DNA from: Azolla caroliniana
Lineage: Eukaryota > Polypodiophyta
Assembly: GCA_043228905.1 (NCBI GenBank)
Contig: JBHGNT010000011.1
Span: 7,688,001-7,752,000 of the forward strand
DNA: 64,000 nt
Reading direction: 5' to 3'
Below are positions 1 to 10,217 of this stretch, one piece after another. Both the position numbers and the translations under genes were made by a program. Under the pieces are notes generated by a model. The model was given only the letters and a program-made list of their open reading frames with translations. It was not told the DNA's origin and made no database searches. The first letter of the stretch is position 1. Each line of letters starts with the position of its first letter.

Positions 1-737
1 TGGCTTCCGTTTTGCGGCTGAAATTGGGAGTTGTTGTCGTAGGTCGGACCTTGTCCGCCTTGTCCTTGGCCAAATCGGCCTCTCGCTCGTCCGCGTCCTC
101 TTCCTCCATTCGAGTGCGTGTAGAGCATGTGGCCTTCCCACTCATTGCTCCTTGTACGCACGTGGTTTTCTTCGACCAATAGCATTGATTGGAGCTCGAA
201 GAAGGAGGGAGATTTCTCCCTTGCTAGAACGGCGGTTCGCATCGCGCCGAACCATGGTGCAAGGCCGCTGAGGCATATTTGCACCATCTCATCGTCATCG
301 ATATTTATGCTTATCGAGCTGAGCGAGTCGCAAAGCTCCTTGATCCTCAAGGTGTATGTCATGATGGACATGTCCCTTTGTTGAATGTTGTTCAACTCTT
401 GGCGGAGTTGGAGCCCTCTTGCGGTTGTGTTCGCCACGAAAATCTTTCTTTCGTAGATTTTCCCATGCCTCCTTCGGCGTCTTGGCTTCGCGAATGTAGC
501 CGAGCATGTGATCGTGAACACATGTCGCCAAGCAATACATCATGCGGCTTGCGGCTTGCTCCCATGTCGCATATCCGGGAGCCGTGTCGACGGGTCAGTC
601 TTCATGCGCTCCTTTGATGTAGCTCCAATAGCCTTGTCCGACAAGGTATTGGTGCATCTTGTCCTCCCAAGATGCGAAGTTGTTTCGATCCAACTTCTCG
701 ATAGGGAGAGCAGAGCGCTCCCCATTTGAGTATTCAT
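1..737 (-). pseudogene. Copia family A gag, 5' part (element A1), cut by window edge
   Basis: This is the N-terminal Gag region of a Ty1/Copia polyprotein on the minus strand. The start codon at 737 opens with MNTQMGSAL, and the frame then breaks within about 10 codons. Downstream pieces match the better preserved copy at 11717-12889: the YKMHQYL-type segment, the LGYIREAKTPKEAWENLRK segment and the spacer before the CCHC knuckle. Frames shift several times, so it cannot make Gag. The primer-binding site and 5' LTR follow at 867-1160, which fixes the orientation. The rest of the element lies beyond the left edge. Confidence 0.85.
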
Positions 738-866
738 TATGTCAATTTTTCTTCTTCTCTCCTCGAATGCGAGCTATGTAGCAGAGCTACGATAGCGATG
801 AGCCGATTCTTGGTCGTCGGCGTAGGACACAACGCACGCGGATGGGCTAGATCGAGCTACCAAGTC

Positions 867-1160
867 GCTATGATACCATGTAAAGAATCAAGAGATGGAT
901 TCTGTCCAGCGGAATAGATATGAACTGTGTGTATGAGAGAGAGAGAGAGTCTGTGAGTGAGAGAGACAAGGAGTAAGACACAAAGAATACGCAAGGTAAA
1001 GTATATTAACAAAGGAGAAAGACTCAACATTATATAAGGTGGGAGGAGGCTGCTTTATATAGTCACCCTCTCTCTTCATTAACACTACAAGACTCATGGA
1101 GCATGGGGAATGTGAAAGCTCATAAGTTATGTGTCATAGAATATGATTCTATGACTCATA
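867..1160 (-). repeat. Family A 5' LTR (truncated) with tRNA-Met primer-binding site
   Basis: Read on the minus strand, the LTR ends in GATTCTTTACA and is followed by a primer site, TGGTATCATAGC (867-878), one base from the usual TGGTATCAGAGC. The LTR (from 879) matches the copies at 13049-13433, 43858-44265 and 62191-62588. It stops abruptly at 1159/1160, where the inverted repeat of the next element begins, so about 110 bp of the LTR start is missing. A short GA/CT tract lies at about 937-965. Confidence 0.85.
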
Positions 1161-1192
1161 ACACCGGGTCATTTGAAACAGGTAATATGTCG
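1160..1192 (+). repeat. Left terminal inverted repeat
   Basis: Begins AACACCGGGTCATTTGAAA and ends GGTAATATGTCG. It is the reverse complement of 6088-6120 with one mismatch (C against T at position 20). Confidence 0.85.
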
Positions 1193-1922
1193 TATTCTCT
1201 TTTGGCATAGTTGGCCAGATGTAGAAAAGTACCCTATTTTAGCCTGATATCGAAAATATACGATGCATGCGTACCCCTTTTGCGACTTGATGGTTAAATA
1301 TAGAACAAAAAAAACCTAGCAATTACTAAATTGTATATGTGTCCACATTCGTGTCAATTTGCATATCATGGAGCACAATTGAAGACTTGGTTCAATATAA
1401 AGTTCTAAAATTGGTATCCATATTCATATTGTAGAGTAAAACTACATAAACCGTAATTATAAATATGTGGTTTTGGGTTTAGGAATAAAGTAGTACCCCA
1501 CTTGTTGGACGGGTATATCGATAGTTTCATTGTATAATGTCATATAGTTCATGACAATGTAATTGGTAAGAGTAACAATTACGTACGACATTCATTTATA
1601 CTATGTGGAACCAGTAGACTTGAACCGTAGGTAACTAAAAACCTCTTATTATCAAAAACATTCGCCTTTTCATATACAGTCATGCTAACGGAAATGAGAA
1701 ATTACAATATCATGTTAATATCTCAAACTGAAGAAGAGCATGGTGACCAATTATATGTAAATACAAACAACGGTTCCAATAATGATTAAAAAGGGAAATT
1801 ATGAACAGGTGAATTTAATTAAACGATAAACAATTACAGATGTTCTCATATACAAATATAATATGAAGTGATGGTGAACATTATGCCTCAAAATCCTCAA
1901 TTTTTACATTACGCCATCTACA
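1193..1922. other. AT-rich subterminal and 3' flanking region of the methyltransferase gene
   Basis: No ORF or RNA gene is recognised. The first 100 bp are loosely related in inverted orientation to the right end of the element. The rest would hold the 3' UTR and polyadenylation signals of the minus-strand gene. Confidence 0.5.
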
Positions 1923-4900
1923 TCAATCTATAAGCAAATCAGGCAGAGCAGGCTCCTCTGGCGCTGATTGTTCTAGACTGTTTTCATTCGTGTCATCTCC
2001 AAGCTCTCCCGAATCTGATGTATGGTCAAACTGTGCTACATCTTCCAGGTCCACCAGCTCCCCTGCTTCTTTATCAATTGGTTCCATTGGTTCTCGTGAA
2101 GTCATCTGGAACATCTCTGTCTCGTTGATGTGTTTTGCTCTGACTTCTTGATCCTGATCTGGATAGTCCCAGATTCCTGTGATCCTCATTTTGATGAAGT
2201 TAACTTGATCAGGGTCCTTCTCCAATGCAACACAGTTTCTAAACATCTTCAATGCACAAGTTGTCGTTGTACCTAATGGTCGCATGAACACAAACAAGTA
2301 TATATAAGAAGTAACGTCTTAAACTTGATTGACAGGATTAAAATTAAATATATATATTATACCTGTGCCAGAGAACAAGTCTAGGACCCAATCATCTGGA
2401 TTCGAGAAGAGCTCTATGAGGCGGTTGATCAATCTTTGAGGTTTTTGATAAGGGTTCACCATACTTTTATCCCCTGACACATGTCTTAATTTTTTGGTTA
2501 CAGCTGGGCACATGATGTAGTTAACCATGTTACGCTCATTGACATGTGCTCTAGCCTTCTTCTTTGTAATTGACTCATAGTAGCCCACACAAAAATGTTC
2601 GACCGCACTAACCATTCGATCGCCAGGGCTACGTGTAATATTTGTTTTGATCCTATAGAGAAAGAAAATCAAGTATTAGAGGTGTAAATGTGTACATATA
2701 ATAAGAAGTACTGTAATGAGTAAAAGCGAACTATAACGCACCAATGCATGTGTTCAGTGGCATGACAACGGGACTTCAAAGCTGTTGTGACTGACAGTGA
2801 TTGCCCCATGCTATGAAATATGACTATCCTTCACAAGGGGGCCAATGTCAGTTCTGCGAAATCCTTTACCATTTTCTCGATCTGAGGGTACTTGAAAGGC
2901 ACATCATCATATGTTGATCCCGCAATACGGAAACCATATGGTATGTCAGCTATCAACAAAGTGTAGTGCCTTCTCGGTAACAGTTCGAGCATCTAGGATA
3001 CTTCGCCATTGAAAACACTATAATGAAGCTGTTTGAAAGGATCGGAACTATGCAAAAAACTCTTTACAGTCTCCGAATCCTCGGGCAATTCCATTTCCTT
3101 CCCTTTGGTCATTCTCTTCTCATATTTCGCACGTTCTAAGTGCGTGATGAAGGCCGCTGGAATACCGTCATTATTGTCGTTGTTCTTTTTCGATTTTGAT
3201 GGTTTCTGCAAGTGTCATTGTTGTTAGCAGGGAATATTACTTTCTAAAATATCAACATTCAAAAGACACATACCCATTCTCTAAATACAATAAAATATTC
3301 CTCCAATGCCTTGTAGGAAGAAGTTATCGGGCAGGCTTGTTCAACTTCTTCCCATGTCGGTAAACTCAGTTTTTGCATCATCAACTCCTGAATCTTCATG
3401 TATACCTTGTGACTGCACAATCAATATGAAATTAGAAATAAGATATTCAAAATAATTGAAGACTTTCATGAAAAGGTATACTATAAACACTTACTTTTGC
3501 AAGTCTGTTACCCTCTCGTCCAAACTAAATTCCTTGGCGACCACTCGAGATAGCACGGATATTAACAATCTATCATCTTTGATACCTTGTAATGATCTCC
3601 AAGGTAAAAGTTTCATGTCCTCTGCTAACTCCTCGATTACCAAGTCGCTTTTTCCCTTGGTCTTTGATTTCATCTCAACTTGTGGATCAATTCTTCCCTT
3701 TTTTTATCTTTGCCCCTTGACTTCTTTCCGCTCCCACATAGAGAATATTTTTTCTTGGAGATCCCACACCTCTCCAGTCCGAAAAGCTAGTTGAAACCAA
3801 GAATCATATTTTTGGAGACCTTCGGATTTGGTACTCTCATCCACTGCAATCCCTACTTCCAATAAACACTGACGTCGCAATCCCGGCCACAATCTTGGAC
3901 CAAAACGATTCAAGGCATCGAGGTATTCATGATGAAAAAATATTATCCTCTCTATACATGACATCTTTTGCCTATAATCGTTGTCATTGTTATGGTCCCA
4001 TGCGAGCAGCTTCGCCTCCTCGTGAGTTAGTCCTGCATATACCTTACATTCGGCGTATTTGAAGAATGGCGTGAGAGGATATTCTTTGACAAGCTGTCGT
4101 CGAGCTTCGGCCGAATGTGATCCTCCGATTACATAGTATGTGTAATCGTCTGCAGAGCTATACTTGAAATCTGCTACTGTTGGGCATTGTTCTTGATCAA
4201 CCATTACCAAAAATGGCATCACAGTAGCGTGAGGATTTATTTTCATTTTGCTTTCCAGGTTTTGCACATGGACGGAGTGCGGCTCCCTAATTTCCAAGGG
4301 ACGTCTTCCAGTCACGGGGTCAATGGGGGGCCTTTGGATAGAAGTAATGGGCAAATGAAATAGCTGGCCCCTGCGCACAAGTTTAGTCTTCACAATATCT
4401 TCTCTTATTTTATTTTGTTCTGACGTCAGGACACCAGAAGATAGTTGTCCGCCTGGAGCCACGACGTCGACTTGTTGGTCGTCTTCTTCTTCCACGAACT
4501 CTAATATTTCTTCTTCTTCTTCTTCGGGTCGTGGTCATTTAGTATATTTCTTTTGAACAGGATTTGTCTTCCTAGACTTTTTCGGTGGAGTTTCTGCTTC
4601 ACCGGTCATCATCTCTCCTGTCACGTATGGCCGAAGAGCTACCAACAAGTTATTTTTCGTTTGCAGGTCTTTACGCAAAGCCTTGGGATTGCAAGATTCC
4701 GGTACTAGGTTTCCCTCATCAAGTCGCAATCGCCTGTTGCCAACTGAGCTCGAGACGTCGATTAAAATACTTGTAGAGTCAATGTCTTCGTACTCTAGCT
4801 TGGTTACATGCCCGTAATTAAATGTTTTTCCAAGCTGAAGTTTCCCTTCCCCGTCTGATTTTGCCGTTATCAATAACATCACCCCATCCTCCTCGACATA

Positions 4901-5374
4901 AGAGAGACACCATTCAAGTTCGGGGTAATCCTTATATTTCACCTCAACCGTTTTCTCCTCTTGCGTACTACCTTTGTTGATTTTGGTAGTAGCCACAGAT
5001 GACTTGGATCCTCCTTCCCCCGTTGAGTCAAATAAATTCTTTTTACTCGTGTCCTTCATGAAGGAGCCAGAATCTCGTTTTGTCGGAGATCGAATCTTCA
5101 ATCTAAATGAAGGAACTTTTTGTCTGGGTTCACTGAAATTAAAAACGTTGGTGAAAACATAGAAACAACGTACAATTTTATCTAAATCACGCAAATTATC
5201 ATTTAAATTACGTCAATTTTAAGGTCCTGGCTTTCAGAATTGCTTTCCAAGTTCGTTGTACAAAATAAAATAAAATTTCTATGTGTTGAGGAAAGGAATC
5301 TTTAAGGAATCTTTAGGAATCTTAAAAAATGTAATGAATATTACTAACCTGACAATTTTCTTTCCCTTGTTCAT
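1923..5374 (-). pseudogene. ParB/Srx-like domain fused to a permuted DNA N4/N6 amino-methyltransferase
   Basis: Exons by my splicing (minus strand): 5374-5349, 5132-3495, 3412-3274, 3205-2742, 2652-2363, 2272-1923. All five introns (68-216 bp) are GT-AG and keep phase, giving 968 codons from an ATG at 5374. Residues about 258-415 resemble a ParB/sulfiredoxin fold, with a GGSHSAEA motif at 345-352 in place of the ParB G-x-HR signature. Residues about 670-900 resemble a beta-class DNA methyltransferase: DIPY (688-691) at the catalytic motif IV position, NPYQKPQRL (about 822-830), then the SAM-binding DLFSGTG (847-853), with codon 853 split by the last intron. Such enzymes methylate adenine N6 or cytosine N4; which base is not predictable here. 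The first 257 residues are unrecognised. Four in-frame stops interrupt it: TGA at 4537-4535 (codon 208), TAA at 3706-3704 (485), TAG at 2995-2993 (672) and TGA at 2833-2831 (726), with no frameshift. It is probably a recently silenced gene. Confidence 0.8.
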
Positions 5375-5484
5375 GGTTCGTGCCGGAGGTAGTGCTATCC
5401 ACAAAGTGCTTCTGAGTGCTTGAAAATTGGCTTGTGCTCTAAGCTCGATGGATTCTTTCACGTGATAATGAAAATGAAATTTCT

Positions 5485-5500
5485 AACCTCCTTATATAGA
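5485..5500 (-). promoter_or_regulatory. Possible TATA box of the methyltransferase gene
   Basis: The minus strand reads CTATATAAGG about 115 bp upstream of the ATG at 5374. There is no in-frame ATG between it and that start, so the spacing suits a core promoter. The stretch between 5374 and 5568 would serve both divergent ORFs. Confidence 0.4.
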
Positions 5501-5567
5501 AGACTTTAGCATTCTTTTTAAAATAAAAAATAATTTTTAGTTATTTGTTTTCTAGGAAAATTTCGGA

Positions 5568-5825
5568 ATGACCAAAACAGGCCATCTAAGACAGACTACA
5601 ATCAAGATAATAAAAGAGAAGATCCCAGATGTGCTTGTTGACGCAACACAGAGACGAACAAACAGTATGTCTCATAATCACGGTGACGTTGGATTGCAAT
5701 TGGATGAAGACAATGCATTGGTTGCTAGTGATGATGAGGATGAGACCTCACAAAGCTGTTCTAGTTCATCGAGTGGGTCTAAAGGGGAAGGCGTATCTCT
5801 GGGAAGTGATGGATCTCATATATGA
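5568..5825 (+). CDS. Small acidic, serine-rich ORF divergent from the methyltransferase gene
   Basis: This 85-codon ORF lies inside the inverted-repeat element, head to head with the methyltransferase gene and about 190 bp from its start. The N-terminal half is basic (MTKTGHLRQTTIKIIKEK). The C-terminal half is acidic, then serine-rich (a DDEDE run and an S-rich tract, ending in GSDGSHI). A pyrimidine-rich TTTTCTAG just upstream could be a splice acceptor, so it may be a last exon rather than a whole gene. I recognise no family. It could be a minor element protein, a captured exon or a chance ORF. Confidence 0.35.
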   Translation: MTKTGHLRQTTIKIIKEKIPDVLVDATQRRTNSMSHNHGDVGLQLDEDNALVASDDEDETSQSCSSSSSGSKGEGVSLGSDGSHI

Positions 5826-6087
5826 AATGTAAATATTGTATGTTACATCAAATGGCAATTCACAAATATGTATAAATATACATCTTAGTCATTTTGTAAT
5901 TTTTGTACGTTCTCTTGTAAATTTCACGTGTCGATTATTAGGGGCAATTTTTGAAAGCCCTAAATTTTTGGACATGGTATAAATCAATATATTTTGATTG
6001 AATTTCCAAAACCCTTTATGCATGCGATGGTCCTTTTTGTGAAATGACCTACTTTGTGCCTTTTTTGGACGGACTGTTCTTAAATTG

Positions 6088-6120
6088 CGACATATTACCT
6101 ATTTCAAATGACCCGGTGTT
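6088..6120 (-). repeat. Right terminal inverted repeat
   Basis: Ends GACCCGGTGTT at 6120 and pairs with 1160-1192. The 5826-6087 stretch inside it is AT-rich and shows no ORF. Confidence 0.85.
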
Positions 6121-6571
6121 TTAATGGTGTGTCTTGTCTTTACTTGATATCCAGGTACAATTTGTTGTATGAACTCCTTAAATTCAGGTGATTCCACATG
6201 TGCATGGGGCAATGTTCCCTTTACAATATACTTCATGATGGCACCATCAATTTTCTTCTCTAAAACACGAGATACTTTAGCAGACTCAATTCAAGATTGA
6301 ATGTGTTGTGATATACCTGAATTTTGGTCTGGGTCGCCTGATAAACGATTTTTTCTGCTAAATGCTTGGTTATAGTGCCTGTGGATGTTGTAGAAGACCA
6401 ACAAACATGATAATGATGGCATTGTTGTCGAGGTGTGCCATTATCCATATAAAATATGATGGCATCGGTCCATGATGTGCGTTGCCTTTTTCTTGAGCTA
6501 CTTGTTGGCCCACGGTCAACATTAATTGAGGATGAGTCCATTGCAGTATTAGTTTGAGATGATGATTCCAT
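6121..6571 (-). pseudogene. hAT-family transposase, N-terminal fragment with a degraded BED zinc finger
   Basis: On the minus strand from the ATG at 6571, a serine-rich start is followed by a BED-finger-like segment (SWTDAIIFYMDNGTPRQQC, then a second metal position changed to HYH, then GTITKHL). After a frameshift near 6290, frame 2 carries the start of a hAT transposase: a KKIDGAIMKYIVKGTLPHAH-like segment and ESPEFKEFIQQIVPGYQV. This resembles the plant hAT region between the BED finger and the catalytic core. The coding sequence stops at 6120/6121, exactly at the inverted repeat, so the rest of the transposase is missing or displaced. Family assignment rests on motif pattern only. Confidence 0.65.
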
Positions 6572-6742
6572 TTTATGGTGTTCCTATAAACTTCAATTAG
6601 CTCAATTAGCACATTTCAAATACAGGCTAATGAGATGAATAAATGAAGTAGAAAGTTTGTTAAGTTAGCTAAGAACATAAAAACAACCATTATGACCAGT
6701 GGCAAACATTCTACAAGACCATAATTCCAAATTGTTATAAAC

Positions 6743-6856
6743 ACTTCAGAGAAAGAAAGACATGTTAACATAAAAAGATACATTGTTACACTTCAGAGAA
6801 AGAAAGACATGTTAACATAAAAAGATACATTGTTACACTTCAGAGAAAGAAAGATA
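6743..6856. repeat. 47-bp tandem repeat, about 2.4 copies
   Basis: The unit starting ACTTCAGAGAAAGAAAGACA repeats at 6743, 6790 and 6837, with a period of exactly 47 bp. The first two copies look identical and the third is partial. Confidence 0.9.
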
Positions 6857-8434
6857 TATACACACTTCAATTAGCACATTAGAAGGTATGGGAGTCAACT
6901 TTTATGAAATTATTAAGTATAAACACTATTTGTGTAAAAGTTACATGTCAAGAAATGAACATGCACTTAGTGTCGATCTTATGTTCTGATAATCCCTCTC
7001 ATCTTGGTAATGCCAAACTAATGTGAATATCTATCTTATCTCTCAATCATTTAACAACAATTCTCAAATGGATTGGTTATCCCTGCTTCACAATGTAGTC
7101 ATCTTATAATTTTAATGATCATGCCTTTTGACAACCTACTCCAAAAATACTTTGATCATCTTTCCAAATTCTAATGATCACATTTAGGTATATCAAAATA
7201 GAAAACTCAATGAAATATCAATGTCTAAGCTCCCTACAAGTTGAATACTGGTATGGACATTGCTACTAAACTTGAACATGTGGCAAGAATGCAGATGATC
7301 TTGAAACTATGCCTATTAGTTGGTTTTGATATGTTTCCTACTCTGTTGGTTACTGATGGCTCTTGTATTATTGATCGTAGGATGGACATCCATGGACATC
7401 CACTAGAGATTCAAGTATGAATATTTGCTTCCTAGACAATGCTTACATAGCTCATAAATATTGATCTAATTTATGACGTCTGATTGTTTATTTTCTAGAT
7501 TGGTTAGGCTTTGTTTTACATAGCTTTACGTTGTGCACAATAGATGCTTACACCTAAAGATGGATCCCTAGATCTCATCAAGGCCATGATAAAAAGGTTT
7601 TAGGGTTTATCATCTCCATTGCCACCCACCATATTGATCACTATGAAGATGTTGGGTATAGCTTGTCTATGCAAACAGTTTCAATATGAAATCATGATGC
7701 GACCTTTTTTTATGTCTCGTAGGCATCTTTTAGAGATTTTAATGTAATCTGCCTTTCTTTCTCCGAAGTGAAGTATCACATCAAATGATTTGTAATTGAT
7801 ATGCACATTTTGGGTTATGGTTCAGTGATCTAGTGTATTGTGATTAAATTCAATTTCGTAATCGAGTTAAACTTGATGCATATGACCAAATGATTGGTAA
7901 ATCAATATATCTTCCAATAGAGAAGATCAGGAGAGGCATTCCCTTGACCAACGATGACAAAATACCTTGACCAACGATGACCAACGATGGCAAAAGTCCT
8001 GTTTGATTCATGAATCATACCTGTGTTATAGGCCACGGTAGCAACAATAAGAGGACTAGAGTATGGATAATGGAGGAGTGGAGAAAAGAACACTATTAGA
8101 ACTTAGAAGTCTGCACTCTAGAGTTTGAAGAGCGATGAAGTGGTGACTGGTCATTGCCGCATGAACCTGCACAGTTCCGTTCGATAGTAGTCTATAGATA
8201 CAACCTACTAAGTACTCAGTTACCCATTGTACTTAGTACTACCCAATGCCCAATGCCCACAGTAAAAATAGGAAGGGTATAAAAGTGAAAATTTAGGGGT
8301 AGGGTAAGAACCTATAAACCGAACCAAATTAATAGAAAACGTTAAACCGATAAATCGATAAATGCTAAACCGAACTGAATTGAAACCAAACCAAACTTAC
8401 ATTCTTTAAACCAAATCAAACTCATTATTTAATT
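6857..8434. other. AT-rich stretch without a recognisable gene
   Basis: I see no coding region. There is a short degenerate repeat (ACCAACGATGACAAAA-like) near 7945-7995 and an AACCGA-rich run at 8315-8420 just before the Gypsy fragment. It may include the decayed 5' part of E' or of the hAT element. Confidence 0.5.
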
Positions 8435-9043
8435 TTGAAGAAATCAATAGTTGAAGTCCTTAAAGGTGAACCAAGCTCTTCCATTGTTGGTACACAAGCT
8501 ATTGTGACGACAACTTTTGAAGAGAAGCCAAAAGAGCTAAAAAGCTACTATGCTAAGAAACATTGGGTGAGAGCAACAACTGAGACACCCGTGAAGATTG
8601 GAAACCTTGAAGATCTAGTTGTGGCCTTAATTGACAGAGGCGTAGAAATTAATCTAATTTCTTATGATATATATAGGAAAGGCAGATGGCCAATGGAAAC
8701 AGAGCATGGGTGGAGGGTAAAATCAGCTAATTCAACGATGGAGGAACTTCATGGAGTTTGCCCAAACATCAAAGTCACCATTGGAGATATCCCAATGGAG
8801 CAACATTTATTTATCCAAAAGACCTCGTCATACCCAGTGATTCTTGGTCAACCATACATCACATCTTGTAGGGTGGAGACGAAGGTGCTTGAAGATAGTT
8901 GGACATATGCTAGGATTCAAAGTACCGATGGTAAAAGGAGTATTGATTTTCTTATTGTTAGGCAAGAGCATGATAGAAATAAAGAAGAACTACGAATTAA
9001 CTCGTGTGGGCATGATATGTCATCTTATGAGTCGGATTTTTAA
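8435..9043 (+). pseudogene. Gypsy E' aspartic protease fragment
   Basis: The ORF matches the retropepsin region of Gypsy E at 25884-26297. It has the active-site context ALIDRGVEINLIS (DHG in the relative), then ELHGVCPNIKV, a HLFIQKTSSYPVILGQPYIT segment and a VDFLTV-like end. In a working element this protease cuts the Gag-Pol polyprotein. The reverse transcriptase, RNase H and integrase core are gone: only about 100 bp separate this ORF from the integrase tail at 9144. It is the 5' surviving part of the outermost, oldest element of the nest. Confidence 0.8.
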
Positions 9044-9143
9044 TTAGGATCATTGACGGGGAAGAACACAATGGTCCCAAAGTTTTCCTTTCCTGCAAAA
9101 ATGTTTTCCGATTAATAAAACAATCAATGGTTCCTTTAATACA

Positions 9144-9426
9144 ATGGATGGATTTACTTGTTACCTTGGCATGGAAAGACATGCACAAAATGAAGGGAGC
9201 GGGAAGATGTTGTATGCATTGTGCACTTCAAGGATGATTGAAAGGGATGACGATGCTCAAATAGCTATAGAAAGGATGAAACAATGTCGACTACAGAACA
9301 AAGAAGGATTTGACAAAGCCCATCGCCTTCAACCAAGAAAGCTCCAAGAAGGTACAGTATATGATAACAGCTTAGATAACCAACATAGGACTTCCCGCAA
9401 ATTCTCCAAAAGATGGTTCAGACCAT
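9144..9426 (+). pseudogene. Gypsy E' integrase C-terminal segment, first half
   Basis: Frame 3 carries IERMKQCRLQNKEGFDKAHR, then RLQPRKLQEG, YDNSLDNQH and KRWFRP. These match the segment after the integrase core in Gypsy E (29503-29680). The reading stops at 9426, where Copia G begins, and continues in phase at 45331 after the duplicated ACCAT. Separation of the halves by 35.9 kb is caused by the insertion. Confidence 0.85.
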
Positions 9427-9662
9427 TGAAGCCTAAGTGTATGCGGAAACATACGAGGATCTGTCCTAGTTCGTACTCAGAAAACAACACATAAAGAGAA
9501 GCAAAGATATACACAGATTGAAGCTTTAATGGAAGCTCTATTACGTGGTCAAGAAGATTATTCTTTACAATGTTAGGTTATTGCTTATATACTAAGCCCT
9601 AACTATGTGGATGAGTTCACACTAGGATACAAAGTGGAGGGAGTCGGCCTTTTATGCCAACA
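9427..9662 (-). repeat. Copia G 3' LTR with adjacent polypurine tract
   Basis: TG...CA ends. It is about 236 bp and lacks a roughly 35-bp piece present in the 5' LTR (TCTTTGTCTCACTCTC region near 45175). The purine-rich tract on the minus strand lies at 9663-9690. The 98 bp to 9760 are G's 3' untranslated region. Confidence 0.9.
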
Positions 9663-9760
9663 AAATCCCCCGTAAAAGGACTACTCTTTCTTACATATAC
9701 ATGTGTTTGGGGTTGTCTCCCCCGCAAACTTAGATTACAACACTAATCTAGATTTATGTT

Positions 9761-10217
9761 TGTTGTTCGCCGAAATCGTAACCGACGGATAGAAGCGCAA
9801 AAACATTATAATATAGTAAAGCGTTAAGAAACACATGTAACGGTTCACGCGGGAAGTGTGAATGGCTAAAAGCCTCGTTTATATAAAGGGCAGAAATCCT
9901 CTGTAAGAGGTAGCGTGTAATTTTGAGTGCAGAATGTTTTTCTAATAGAATCTTATCTTCTTTGACCTCTGTGCATTATTTGTGTCTATCTGCGTAACAG
10001 TCCATTGTTACTCTGCTGCATATTGTTTAAATCGTAAGTGTGTGTAAGCGTAGGTGCGTGTATTAGTGCACTTCGTAAGGAGTTCGGTTGTAGCCATCTC
10101 CCTTATACGCTACCAAGATACAAGGTGGTATCCCATTACTCCTTACGCGAAGACGGTTCCATTCCTTGTAACACGGTCACCTTGAGGTCTACCTCGAAGG
10201 ACTGAGCGTAGATAGTG
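9761..10217 (+). repeat. Element C 5' LTR
   Basis: Begins TGTTGTTCGCCGAAATCG. It contains a promoter-like TTATATAAAGGG near 9880 and matches 32837 onward almost base for base, up to the GAGCGTAGATAGTG end. Confidence 0.88.

Larger units (their letters stand above)
1160..6120. mobile_element. 4.96-kb terminal-inverted-repeat element carrying a ParB-DNA methyltransferase gene
   Basis: The element is bounded by 33-bp inverted repeats (1160-1192 and 6088-6120) that differ at one position and begin AACACCGGGTCATTTGAAA. Weaker inverted similarity continues inward (for example GATGCATGCG at left against CGCATGCAT at right). Inside are a six-exon minus-strand gene (1923-5374) and a small plus-strand ORF (5568-5825). 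No transposase is recognisable. The left flank is a Copia LTR and the right flank a hAT transposase gene, and no target-site duplication joins the two flanks. It may be a DNA transposon that carries the methyltransferase as cargo, or a new autonomous type. The TIR pair is seen; the class is not determined. Confidence 0.75.

Noticed and set aside
3033-5162. Plus-strand ORFs opposite the methyltransferase exons
   Set aside because: They are short shadows of the spliced minus-strand frame and have no domain pattern.
1923-5374. Reading the methyltransferase gene with a variant genetic code or stop readthrough
   Set aside because: All three stop codons appear as interruptions, and the neighbouring EH gene uses standard stops. 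Decay by substitution explains this better.
1923-5374. Bacterial contamination or a plasmid ParB system
   Set aside because: Five GT-AG introns in phase, an AT-rich plant context and plant transposons on both sides argue for nuclear plant DNA.
6743-6856. Short regular repeats as a CRISPR array
   Set aside because: The copies are directly adjacent with no unique spacers, and this is a plant nuclear sequence.
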